A DNA stretch of 5,860 nucleotides from Candidatus Kerfeldbacteria bacterium (GCA_016217875.1 JACRFN010000123.1:1-5860); one strand, 5' to 3'. Counted from the stretch's first letter, positions 1 to 4,727 are shown. Numbers and translations are program-made. Notes: generated by a model from the letters alone, not told the origin.

Positions 1-289
1 CATATTTTTCCGAAATTGCTTGAAAAAGTTTTACACCGAAGGCGTTAGATGGACCAATACCCTTAACTTGTTGTAAATCCTCAAGCGAAGCGTCAAGCAC
101 ACCACGTAATCCCTTGAACGTCTTAATCGCCTCTTTTGCCATTTGCTTACAATCTTTTCGTGGAGTACCCAAGGTTAAAAGTAATTCTACTATTTCATAA
201 TCAATAAAGCCATCAAGTCCTGATTGTAAAAATCTATCCCGTAGCCGTTTTCTATGGCCAACTCCTTTGTGCAGGTCTTTAATCTTCAT
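1..289 (-). CDS. radC: RadC-family protein (UPF0758), N-terminal part, cut by window edge
   Basis: This frame is visible only by direct translation: 96 codons from an ATG at 289-287, running open off the left edge. The residues match the RadC N-terminal region. GHRKRLRDRFLQSGLDGF (11-28) and YEIVELLLTLGTPRKD (31-46) are the conserved opening blocks, and a helix-hairpin-helix follows (about 71-89, with core VKGIGPSNA). The C-terminal MPN/JAB metalloprotease-like domain with its HxH...D site would lie outside the window, so completeness is unknown. The start is fixed by an in-frame TAA four codons upstream. The context AAAGAAG just before the ATG is at best a weak ribosome site. The gene follows the AbrB-like gene after 23 nt, so the two probably share a transcript. 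RadC proteins were once linked to DNA repair, but their biochemical role is unresolved, and many homologues sit on mobile or accessory DNA. The family call is secure; the function is not. Confidence 0.88.
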   Translation of the reverse strand, partial: MKIKDLHKGVGHRKRLRDRFLQSGLDGFIDYEIVELLLTLGTPRKDCKQMAKEAIKTFKGLRGVLDASLEDLQQVKGIGPSNAFGVKLFQAISEKY

Positions 290-297
290 ACTTCTTT

Positions 298-309
298 AAT
301 TACGTAATT
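298..309. promoter_or_regulatory. Palindrome AATTACGTAATT before radC
   Basis: This perfect 12-bp palindrome fills the gap between the AbrB-like stop (313) and the radC ATG (289). It lies inside a 17-bp segment (295-311) that is repeated identically at 511-527, upstream of the AbrB-like gene. Two identical copies, each just before a gene start in the same cluster, suggest an operator, plausibly for the AbrB-fold protein encoded between them. The binding partner is inferred. Confidence 0.5.
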
Positions 310-312
310 CCC

Positions 313-489
313 CTATTTCTTCCAATCCCTAATTACTATCCCTCCCCTAACCTTTTTCACCACCACCTTTTGGCGTTCGCGCCAGCCTAATTTTTGGACA
401 ATATCAACCGGCAGAGTTAACCCTAAGGATTTCTTACCCATCCGGGTTAGCTTTCTTATGTTCCGTTCGCCCTGTTTCCTTACTCCCAT
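313..489 (-). CDS. Small AbrB/MazE-fold (SpoVT-AbrB domain) DNA-binding protein
   Basis: A 58-residue frame found by direct reading, with ATG at 489-487 and TAG at 315-313. Residues 11-48 (IRKLTRMGKKSLGLTLP, then VDIVQKLGW and KVVVKKVRGGIVI) have the swapped-hairpin AbrB pattern: a basic beta strand, a Gly-Lys-Ser-Leu turn, the 'LP..I...LGW' helix, then a 'G..V.V....G.I.I' strand pair. The whole protein is essentially this one domain, which dimerises and binds DNA in AbrB, SpoVT and MazE antitoxins. The basic N-terminus (VRKQGERNIRKLTR) is an added tail. An in-frame TAA three codons upstream fixes the start. There is no Shine-Dalgarno sequence; three 12-bp repeats abut the ATG instead. It could be a stand-alone regulator or an orphan antitoxin. 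No toxin partner (MazF or PIN) follows; radC does. The fold is likely; the role is inferred. Confidence 0.8.
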   Translation of the reverse strand: MGVRKQGERNIRKLTRMGKKSLGLTLPVDIVQKLGWRERQKVVVKKVRGGIVIRDWKK

Positions 490-525
490 AATTACTTATT
501 TAATTACATATTTAATTACGTAATT
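490..525 (-). repeat. Three tandem 12-bp repeats abutting the AbrB-like start codon
   Basis: On the plus strand, consecutive units read AATTACTTATTT (490-501), AATTACATATTT (502-513) and AATTACGTAATT (514-525). The first six bases are invariant and the period is exactly 12 bp. The third unit is a perfect palindrome and is repeated in front of radC (298-309). The array occupies all 36 bp before the ATG, where a promoter and leader must lie. An autoregulatory operator bound by the AbrB-like protein is the simplest reading. Confidence 0.55.
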
Positions 526-551
526 CCACGGCTTGGGTCACTAGACCCCGT

Positions 552-594
552 ATCGTATCATTTAGGTCCTTTTATCGTATCATATTGATACGAT
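552..594. promoter_or_regulatory. Three copies of ATCGTATCA/TGATACGAT between abiEii and the AbrB-like gene
   Basis: The plus strand has ATCGTATCA at 552-560 and 574-582, then its reverse complement TGATACGAT at 586-594. The last two form a 9-bp inverted repeat with a TAT spacer. On the minus strand the motif contains TGATACGAT, which resembles an extended -10 element (TGn then TACGAT), so these sites could be promoter, operator or both for the AbrB-like gene. No T-run follows the inverted repeat in either direction, so a terminator is unlikely. Confidence 0.45.
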
Positions 595-604
595 TACGGC
601 ATAT

Positions 605-1339
605 TTAAGCATCATCCCCCAAATACTCCTGAATTTTCTGCTTCAGAATTTTTTTGAAATCTTTCAGGTGCATGGCGTGGCTGGCGGGTAAAAACCTCCT
701 TAACTCGCCGTGGAAATTAATGTCGGTTTGCTCCAGCAACTTTCGCACCTGAATCAGAGTGTCTTTTTCTTTTACCAAAGGATAGTTGCCGGACAGCAGG
801 TAAAAGTAATCGTAAAAATCCCTGGGCTTGCTGCGATTCATGAGTGCTTGTATTTTCCCTTTGACTATTTCCTCTGGCGGCAAATGAACCAAGGTGTAGG
901 GCGGCAGGTAATCGCTTTCCACCAGAGTTCGGGTGCCATTCAACTGGTGGCTATTCCGCAATGACACCTCAATGTGTACCTTGATGTCTTGGCCATAGGC
1001 GGAAAAGATTGCGTTACCCAAATACCCACCCGTGGTCGGTTTGCCTTCCATCAGCTCCACATGAATGCCGGTATGTTCCACGTTGGCCAGCGTAGCGATA
1101 AAAATTTCCTCCACCTCACTTTGCCTGATATTCACACCGGTAAAATCAAGATCTTCTGAAAAACGAGGACTGTGGAAAATAATCCGCAGAGCCGTGCCGC
1201 CCTTAAACAGCAGCTTCTCTGACCCAGCCTCTTGGTACAGGCATGACAAAAACAGGTGCTGGCAGTACTCGCGAACCACATTCTTGATGTCGGTTTGCTG
1301 CTGCCTAGTAAATTTTTCGAGGTTTTCTCTGTTCAGCAT
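605..1339 (-). CDS. abiEii: Type IV toxin-antitoxin toxin, AbiEii nucleotidyltransferase
   Basis: A 244-residue protein of the AbiEii/AbiGii nucleotidyltransferase family (PF08843). KGGTALR (46-52) and the acidic SEDLDF (61-66, Asp63 and Asp65) are the nucleotide-binding and metal-binding motifs. IEVSLR (123-128) supplies a likely third acidic residue. EEIVKGKIQALMNRSKPRDFYD (156-177) is the conserved C-terminal lysine/RDxYD block. All expected residues are present, so it looks active. Studied members are bacteriostatic nucleotidyltransferases; the related MenT enzymes modify tRNA 3' ends. The target here is unknown. I chose ATG at 1339 because it leads directly into the conserved MLNRENLEKF; a TTG four codons upstream is possible. 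The start overlaps the end of abiEi by 35 nt, which points to translational coupling. There is no Shine-Dalgarno sequence. Confidence 0.93.
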   Translation of the reverse strand: MLNRENLEKFTRQQQTDIKNVVREYCQHLFLSCLYQEAGSEKLLFKGGTALRIIFHSPRFSEDLDFTGVNIRQSEVEEIFIATLANVEHTGIHVELMEGKPTTGGYLGNAIFSAYGQDIKVHIEVSLRNSHQLNGTRTLVESDYLPPYTLVHLPPEEIVKGKIQALMNRSKPRDFYDYFYLLSGNYPLVKEKDTLIQVRKLLEQTDINFHGELRRFLPASHAMHLKDFKKILKQKIQEYLGDDA

Positions 1340-1931
1340 ATACGCGTTCAATAAGCCGGAGCAGGCTCGGCCGTCGGAACAGCTTGGCCATTTGGACTAA
1401 TTTTTTCTTATTGATAGGTTTAAGCGTCAGGCGGTCGTTAAGCGACACTTTCTTGAGATCAACAAAGTAGAGATAATCAGCCAGGGCTTTTTCCGGGTCG
1501 GCAAATAGCACCACGCCACCTTCCACCCGCTTGGGGCTGTAGCCGGTATAGGCAATCTGCTTGATCCGCTGGTAAGAGAATACACCCTTGGGTGTGGTAA
1601 ATTCGCGGGTTGGCTTGGTGGTAATTGAGGTGATGGTGTAGACCACCTCTGGAATCATACCGTAGTAGGCCAGTGCATTTTCCAAAGAAACATAGGAGGG
1701 CTGATAGAGCTTATTGGCAATGAGATAGAGCGAGGGATTTGAGTCTTTGAGTGTGTAGTAGTTGTTGCGGAGTTTGATGAAGAGTCCGCTGTTAAGGTTG
1801 CGCTTAATAAAGGTGGAGGCTGTATTATCCGAAATACCAAAAATATCCCGAAATTCACGCGGGGTAAACACGTCAACTCCGGCGTCCTTGAGCCGTTCCT
1901 CTACTTCTATACGTTTCAGTTTTTGTACCAT
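1305..1931 (-). CDS. abiEi: Type IV toxin-antitoxin antitoxin, AbiEi family transcriptional repressor
   Basis: A 208-residue AbiEi-type antitoxin. Residues about 20-62 (VFTPREFRDIFGISDNTASTFIKRNLNSGLF, then KLRNNYYTL) form the winged helix that binds the operon's own promoter in studied members. The C-terminal antitoxin region has the family signatures PSYVSLENALAYYGMIPE (78-95), TPKGVFSYQRIK (113-124) and ADPEKALADYLYF (144-156). The tail is strongly basic (RRPSLLRLIERVYAEQRKPRK). In abiE systems the antitoxin does not bind the toxin stably; it silences the promoter and counteracts the toxin indirectly, hence 'type IV'. The gene is immediately upstream of and overlaps abiEii, the canonical order. 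Repeated GTAC motifs surround its start, and a TTGACA promoter lies upstream. Such pairs stabilise mobile DNA and some abort phage infection; that role is inferred here. Confidence 0.92.
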   Translation of the reverse strand: MVQKLKRIEVEERLKDAGVDVFTPREFRDIFGISDNTASTFIKRNLNSGLFIKLRNNYYTLKDSNPSLYLIANKLYQPSYVSLENALAYYGMIPEVVYTITSITTKPTREFTTPKGVFSYQRIKQIAYTGYSPKRVEGGVVLFADPEKALADYLYFVDLKKVSLNDRLTLKPINKKKLVQMAKLFRRPSLLRLIERVYAEQRKPRKIY

Positions 1932-1957
1932 ATTGTACTAAAAATGAATTGAGTACT
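1923..1957 (-). promoter_or_regulatory. Candidate AbiEi operator: three GTAC repeats across the abiEi start
   Basis: On the minus strand, GTAC occurs at 1956-1953, 1938-1935 and 1928-1925 in the contexts AAGTACTC, TAGTACAA and TGGTACAA. The last two share GTACAA and are exactly 10 bp apart, one helical turn. The group spans from the predicted transcription start into the first codons, a typical place for an autorepressor. Binding by AbiEi is inferred from the known behaviour of the family. Confidence 0.4.
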
Positions 1958-1960
1958 TTT

Positions 1961-1989
1961 AGCCTACATGAACACAAAATCAATGTCAA
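1961..1989 (-). promoter_or_regulatory. Probable abiE operon promoter
   Basis: On the minus strand, a perfect -35 TTGACA (1989-1984) is separated by 17 bp from TAGGCT (1966-1961), a weak -10 with three of six consensus bases. The predicted start, near 1954, would leave a leader of about 20-25 nt containing the GTAC repeats. The -35 is the best in the window; the -10 is poor, which would suit a repressed toxin-antitoxin operon. Confidence 0.45.
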
Positions 1990-1998
1990 GTACCCCGC

Positions 1999-2023
1999 CC
2001 ATGGCAGACGGGCAGGAGTTAAA
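1999..2023 (-). terminator. Possible hairpin downstream of doxX-like gene
   Basis: About 10 nt past the DoxX-like stop, the minus strand reads CCTGCCC, a nine-base spacer, then GGGCGGG. These pair over seven positions with one G-T wobble. The U-rich stretch (GATTTTGTG) comes 10 nt later and overlaps the abiE promoter, so this is a weak intrinsic terminator at best. It would separate doxX from abiEi. Confidence 0.35.
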
Positions 2024-2031
2024 TCAAATTA

Positions 2032-2508
2032 TTACCCAAGCCACTTACGCAGTCTGGGGAATTGGGAGCAGATAGGTAAATTAGAGCACCAGGTTTCAAG
2101 GCCGAAGGCGCTGCCGGCGCGGAAACTGGCCAGCACTATAAGTGCCAGGGCGTAGATGACGTGCTGGTCTACTATGAGCGAGTGCGCATCAGGATATGGA
2201 AAGTCCAAAATGGGAAGATAATAAAGTAGCATCAACAGCACACCAAGCCAGGAGCTTAAACGGACAAATAGGCCCAGGATAAGCGCTAGCCCTAGCAGCA
2301 TCACTCCCCAAGCGTTAAGGAAGTTGATTATGGGCAGCAGTCCAGGGCTCGCCAGCCAGGTGTAAAAAGCCGTGAAAGTTTTAGCTCCGGCTAAGTAACC
2401 AGCTGCTGACCAGGTTGGCTCTAGTACCTTAGTCAGGCCGGCGTAAAACAGCAGCCAGCCTATGGAAATACGCAGTAGGAACAAGCTTATTTTTTCTGCC
2501 TGGGTCAT
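2032..2508 (-). CDS. DoxX-family membrane protein
   Basis: A 158-residue integral membrane protein with four hydrophobic helices (roughly 7-24, 60-80, 85-104 and 115-133). The N-terminal ISLFLLRISIGWLLFYAGLTKV is the typical DoxX/DoxD opening (R.aiG.lf...G..K), and the late SLIVDQHVIYALALIVLASFRAG is the usual last helix with its conserved histidine. The family is named after the small subunit of archaeal thiosulfate:quinone oxidoreductase, but most bacterial members have no proven activity and are linked to redox or thiol stress. The start is ATG 2508, with an extended -10 box only seven nt upstream and no Shine-Dalgarno sequence. It lies downstream of the ArsR-type gene with a matching palindrome between them, so control by that regulator is likely. 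Family confident, function unknown. Confidence 0.88.
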   Translation of the reverse strand: MTQAEKISLFLLRISIGWLLFYAGLTKVLEPTWSAAGYLAGAKTFTAFYTWLASPGLLPIINFLNAWGVMLLGLALILGLFVRLSSWLGVLLMLLYYLPILDFPYPDAHSLIVDQHVIYALALIVLASFRAGSAFGLETWCSNLPICSQFPRLRKWLG

Positions 2509-2515
2509 ATTTTTA

Positions 2516-2524
2516 AGTATAACA
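2516..2524 (-). promoter_or_regulatory. Extended -10 box of doxX-like gene, leaderless position
   Basis: The minus strand reads TGTTATACT (TGn plus five of six -10 bases), followed by TAAAAAT and then the ATG. With the usual seven-base spacing, transcription would start at or next to the A of the start codon. No convincing -35 is present, as expected for an extended -10 promoter. The box overlaps the U-tract of the preceding terminator. Confidence 0.55.
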
Positions 2525-2546
2525 CAAAAGCCGCCTTTAAAGCGGC
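2521..2546 (-). terminator. Intrinsic terminator after the ArsR-type gene
   Basis: In minus-strand RNA, GCCGC (2546-2542) and GCGGC (2534-2530) form a five-bp GC-rich stem around the loop UUUAAAG, directly followed by UUUUGUGUU. This would end arsR transcription and make doxX depend on its own promoter. Confidence 0.55.
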
Positions 2547-2557
2547 AGTTAGACTAA

Positions 2558-2581
2558 GGTACCATTCGCGCGAATGGTACC
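2558..2581. promoter_or_regulatory. 24-bp perfect palindrome between arsR and doxX (operator candidate)
   Basis: A perfect 24-bp palindrome with arms GGTACCATTCGC. Its central 18 bp, ACCATTCGCGCGAATGGT, are identical to the centre of the palindrome at 2880-2911 upstream of arsR. It sits about 36 bp upstream of the doxX -10 box and just after the arsR stop codon. An ArsR-type operator is the leading reading; a hairpin at the 3' end of the arsR mRNA is the alternative. Confidence 0.6.
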
Positions 2582-2594
2582 AAGGGAAAAAGTC

Positions 2595-2855
2595 TTACAA
2601 CAAGGTGATAATAGGCTTGGCGTACTTGGGCAGCAGTTCGGCCAAGCGGTATAAAACCAAGGCTCCGCGCTGCTCGCGTTCTGTAATGTCGGCCGTGGCC
2701 AACACGCTTAGGTGCTTGGAGGTGGCTCGGAGCGAAAGGTGTATGGATTCGGCTTTATCGCCTACCGAGGCCTCACCCCCGCTTTTGAGATATTTAACTA
2801 TAGCTAGGCGTCGGCGGTTGGCTAAAGCCTTTAGGCTGCGTTCGATCTCCTTCAT
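2595..2855 (-). CDS. ArsR-family winged-helix transcriptional repressor
   Basis: An 86-residue, single-domain winged helix. IERSLKALANRRRLAIVKYLKSG (4-26) is the classic ArsR opening helix pair. HLSLRATSKHLSVLATADIT (39-58) is the recognition helix (S.r..SkHL..L..a.i), and EREQRGALVLYRLAE (59-73) is the beta wing ending in the usual Y.L. It lacks the ELCVCDL metal site and any other cysteine, so it is not a classical arsenic or cadmium sensor; the signal is unknown. Size is at the short end for the family. The start is ATG 2855, with an extended -10 box (TGTTATCAT) six nt upstream and no Shine-Dalgarno before it, although AAGGAG occurs just inside the frame. Matching palindromes flank the gene, suggesting that it represses itself and the DoxX-like gene. 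Confidence 0.88.
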   Translation of the reverse strand: MKEIERSLKALANRRRLAIVKYLKSGGEASVGDKAESIHLSLRATSKHLSVLATADITEREQRGALVLYRLAELLPKYAKPIITLL

Positions 2856-2861
2856 AATTTA

Positions 2862-2870
2862 ATGATAACA
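2862..2870 (-). promoter_or_regulatory. Extended -10 box of arsR-type gene, leaderless position
   Basis: The minus strand reads TGTTATCAT, followed by TAAATT and the ATG. Transcription would start at or beside the start codon. The palindrome at 2880-2911 begins 9 bp upstream and covers the -35 zone, where a bound repressor would block polymerase. Confidence 0.5.
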
Positions 2871-2879
2871 AAAATCAGT

Positions 2880-2911
2880 TCATTCCACCATTCGCGCGAA
2901 TGGTGGAATGA
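2880..2911. promoter_or_regulatory. 32-bp perfect palindrome upstream of arsR (operator candidate)
   Basis: A perfect 32-bp palindrome with arms TCATTCCACCATTCGC. Its centre, ACCATTCGCGCGAATGGT, is shared with 2558-2581, but the outer arms differ while each stays symmetric. Position over the arsR -35 region fits autorepression. On the minus strand the sequence after it, AACTGATTTTTG, has a short T-run, so it might also help end the PEBP transcript. Confidence 0.6.
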
Positions 2912-2982
2912 GGAATGGTGGATAAGTGTGCTGTATCCTGTAGACGTAGAGCGTTCTTCGGGAAATTAGGCCAAGGTTTAAT

Positions 2983-3558
2983 CTACTGACGGCGGTAACG
3001 CCCCATAAGCTGGGCTTGGCCTATGGTATGGCTCGAGAGGGCGCTTTGGAGTGCAGCCACGTTGGCACTAGGTTTCAGATCCAGCACAGTATCAAGCGCG
3101 TAAAGTTTGAATACGTAGCGGTGCTGGCCTGAAGGCGGGCAAGGGCCGCCGTAGCCTGGTTTGCCAAAACTAGTCGTGCCTTCTGTAGCGCCTAGGGGTG
3201 TAGCGCCTTCGGTTATTTGTTTAATTCCTGGGTTTATGTTCCACACTATCCAGTGCGTCCAGGTGCCGGCTGGGGCATCAGGATCATCCACAATCAACGC
3301 CAGGCTTTGGGTGTTCTCCGGCACCTCGAAGAATTCAAGCGCCGGACTTATGTTCTCTCCGTCGCAAGTGTAGCGGGGTGGTATTGATTCATTTGGCTTA
3401 AAAGCTGAACTGGTGATTGTCATATATATACCCAGGCCAGATTTAAGTTTTACCGGCTGGGCGCCGTTTGACTGACCCTTGGTTAAAGCCAGAAGCAAAA
3501 CCGTACCGCCCACCAGGACTAGTAAAACTATAAGCAGGCCGATGTTTTTTTTAAGCAT
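2983..3558 (-). CDS. YbhB/YbcL-family PEBP (Raf kinase inhibitor-like) protein, membrane-anchored
   Basis: A 191-residue protein: a short basic start (MLKKN), one hydrophobic helix (about 6-25) and an outward-facing PEBP domain. Signatures are SSAFKPNESIPPRYTCDGENISPAL (50-74), DPDAPAGTWTHWIVWNI (92-108) and YGGPCPPSGQHRYVFKLYALD (136-156), which together form the conserved anion-binding pocket (Asp92, Asp94, His102, His146). Bacterial YbhB/YbcL proteins have no settled biochemical role. The helix could be a signal anchor or a cleaved signal peptide; no lipobox cysteine is visible. It starts 15 nt after the glutamine synthetase stop, so it may be co-transcribed, though GATACT six nt before the ATG could be its own -10. 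There is no Shine-Dalgarno sequence. No clear terminator follows before the palindrome at 2880. Confidence 0.92.
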   Translation of the reverse strand: MLKKNIGLLIVLLVLVGGTVLLLALTKGQSNGAQPVKLKSGLGIYMTITSSAFKPNESIPPRYTCDGENISPALEFFEVPENTQSLALIVDDPDAPAGTWTHWIVWNINPGIKQITEGATPLGATEGTTSFGKPGYGGPCPPSGQHRYVFKLYALDTVLDLKPSANVAALQSALSSHTIGQAQLMGRYRRQ

Positions 3559-3573
3559 CTGATAAGTATCTGA

Positions 3574-4641
3574 TTATTTCTTAGGCTCAAAATTGCCCCA
3601 GCGGTATTTATCTGGGTCAAAACCGTCACCGCAAGTGGTTTCGAGCAAAGCCGTACAAATCTGATAAGGGTCTAAATTAGCTGCCGGGCGCCTATCTTCC
3701 AAATATCCCCGGCCGTTATTGACCGTGGCCATGGGAATGCGGATGGAAGCTCCCCGGTCAGAAACGCCGTAACGGAAATCATTAATACTGCAGGTTTCGT
3801 GCTTGCCGGTTAAACGCTGGTCATTGTCCGCGCCGTAGACGCGAATGTGCTGCTGGTGAAATTTGCCCAATTTGGCACAAGTCTTTTTAATAACTTCAAG
3901 GCCCCCTTCTTGGCGCATGCTTTTGATGGAAAAATTGGTATGACCACCAGCGCCGTTCCAGTCGCCTGGCATAGGTTTGGGGTCAAGCTTGGCGTAGACC
4001 TGGTATTCTTCACCCAGACGATACAGTAGCCAGCGGGCCAGCCACAGCTGATCGCTCACTTCCAGCGGCCCTAGAGCGCCCACTTGGAATTCCCATTGCG
4101 CCGGCATAACTTCGGCATTGATGCCGGAGATAGCTAAGCCAGCCTCCAGGCAGGCTTTGAGATGCGCTTCCACCAGCGGCCGGCCATGCACCTCATCATA
4201 ACCTACGCCGCAGTAATAGCGGCCCTGGGGATGAGGAAAGCCGTTTTCAGGCCAACCCAAGGGCCAATCTTTGCGGTAAAGTGTGTATTCCTGCTCAATG
4301 CCGAATAAAGCCTCATGTTCTTTGTATTTGGCCGCTACGGCGGTCAGCACGTGACGCGTATTGGACGGGTGAGGCGTGCCGTCAGGATTTAAGACTTCGC
4401 ACATCACCAGGATGTTGGGCGCTTTATTAATGGGATCGGTGACATAATAAACCGGCTGCAGCATGCAGTCGCTGAAATGCCCTTCAGCCTGCTCGGTGCT
4501 GGAGCCGTCAAAGCTCCACCCGGGTATGTCTTTTAGTTTATTAACTGGTCCGCTGATTATCTTGGTTTTGGAACGCAATTTGGCCGTGGGCTTACGGCCG
4601 TCAAGCCAAATGTATTCGGCTGTGATTTGAGTGTGTGGCAT
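3574..4641 (-). CDS. glnII: Glutamine synthetase, type II (GSII, eukaryote-like)
   Basis: A 355-residue enzyme that makes glutamine from glutamate, ammonia and ATP in the cytoplasm. The length and motifs are those of GSII, not the roughly 470-residue GSI: EYIWLDG (9-15), WSFDGSST (42-49), GIEQEYTL (114-121), GINAEVMPAQWEFQVG (173-188), GDWNGAGGHTNFS (226-238), NDQRLTGKHET (273-283), RGASIRIP (296-303) and GYLEDRRPAANLDPY (312-326). The metal-binding Glu116/118, the ATP-site glycines and the glutamate-binding arginines are all present, so it should be active. GSII lacks the adenylylation tyrosine region of GSI. Some bacteria name this gene glnA. The start is ATG 4641; TATTAT lies 15 nt upstream and overlapping TATCAT 12 nt upstream, with no Shine-Dalgarno, so the leader is very short. 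A wobble-paired hairpin lies further upstream. The PEBP gene follows closely. Confidence 0.96.
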   Translation of the reverse strand: MPHTQITAEYIWLDGRKPTAKLRSKTKIISGPVNKLKDIPGWSFDGSSTEQAEGHFSDCMLQPVYYVTDPINKAPNILVMCEVLNPDGTPHPSNTRHVLTAVAAKYKEHEALFGIEQEYTLYRKDWPLGWPENGFPHPQGRYYCGVGYDEVHGRPLVEAHLKACLEAGLAISGINAEVMPAQWEFQVGALGPLEVSDQLWLARWLLYRLGEEYQVYAKLDPKPMPGDWNGAGGHTNFSIKSMRQEGGLEVIKKTCAKLGKFHQQHIRVYGADNDQRLTGKHETCSINDFRYGVSDRGASIRIPMATVNNGRGYLEDRRPAANLDPYQICTALLETTCGDGFDPDKYRWGNFEPKK

Positions 4642-4656
4642 AAAAGCAGTTGAATG

Positions 4657-4662
4657 ATAATA
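4657..4662 (-). promoter_or_regulatory. Candidate -10 box of glutamine synthetase gene
   Basis: The minus strand reads TATTATCAT ending 12 nt before the ATG, giving overlapping TATTAT and TATCAT boxes. Either would leave a leader of about 6-9 nt without a ribosome site. TTGCCG with a downstream TATTTT (18-bp spacing) is an alternative promoter giving a longer leader. Confidence 0.35.
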
Positions 4663-4689
4663 GACTTAAAATAGCACGGCGTTTATACG

Positions 4690-4716
4690 GCCGGCAAGTA
4701 ACAATAGCCTGCCGAC
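4690..4716 (-). ncRNA. RNA hairpin upstream of glutamine synthetase (structure only)
   Basis: In minus-strand RNA, GUCGGCAGG pairs with CUUGCCGGC across a nine-base loop. Two of the nine pairs are G-U wobbles; on the plus strand the same positions would be A-C mismatches, so the structure fits minus-strand RNA only. No U-tract follows. It could be part of a leader or the 3' end of the preceding transcript. It does not match any riboswitch I can recognise. Confidence 0.3.
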
Positions 4717-4727
4717 TTTCATTATTT

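Noticed and set aside
535..548. Short hairpin GGGTC-ACTA-GACCC as a terminator of the abiE operon
   Set aside because: Only five pairs and no T-run on either side; it also lies some 60 bp past the stop codon.
574..594. Inverted repeat ATCGTATCA/TGATACGAT as a terminator
   Set aside because: AT-rich stem, followed by AAAA on the minus strand and TACGG on the plus strand; operator or promoter use fits better.
490..594. CRISPR-like array
   Set aside because: The repeats are 9-12 bp, with no spacers of uniform length and no cas genes.
1340..1351. Upstream TTG start for AbiEii
   Set aside because: It adds only four residues before the family-like MLNRENLEKF and is a weaker codon; ATG 1339 is preferred, though TTG is not excluded.
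710..1400. Plus-strand open frames at 710-964, 974-1159 and 1065-1400
   Set aside because: They lie opposite the abiEii/abiEi genes, show no family-like composition and have no promoter or neighbour support.
1949..2155. Plus-strand frame of 68 codons starting in the abiE-doxX gap
   Set aside because: It runs antisense into the DoxX C-terminus, has no ribosome site and overlaps the abiE promoter; its sequence looks non-protein.
2605..4029. Plus-strand frames at 2605-2862, 3161-3373 and 3847-4029
   Set aside because: Each is the antisense of a well-supported gene (ArsR, PEBP, GSII) and has no independent evidence.
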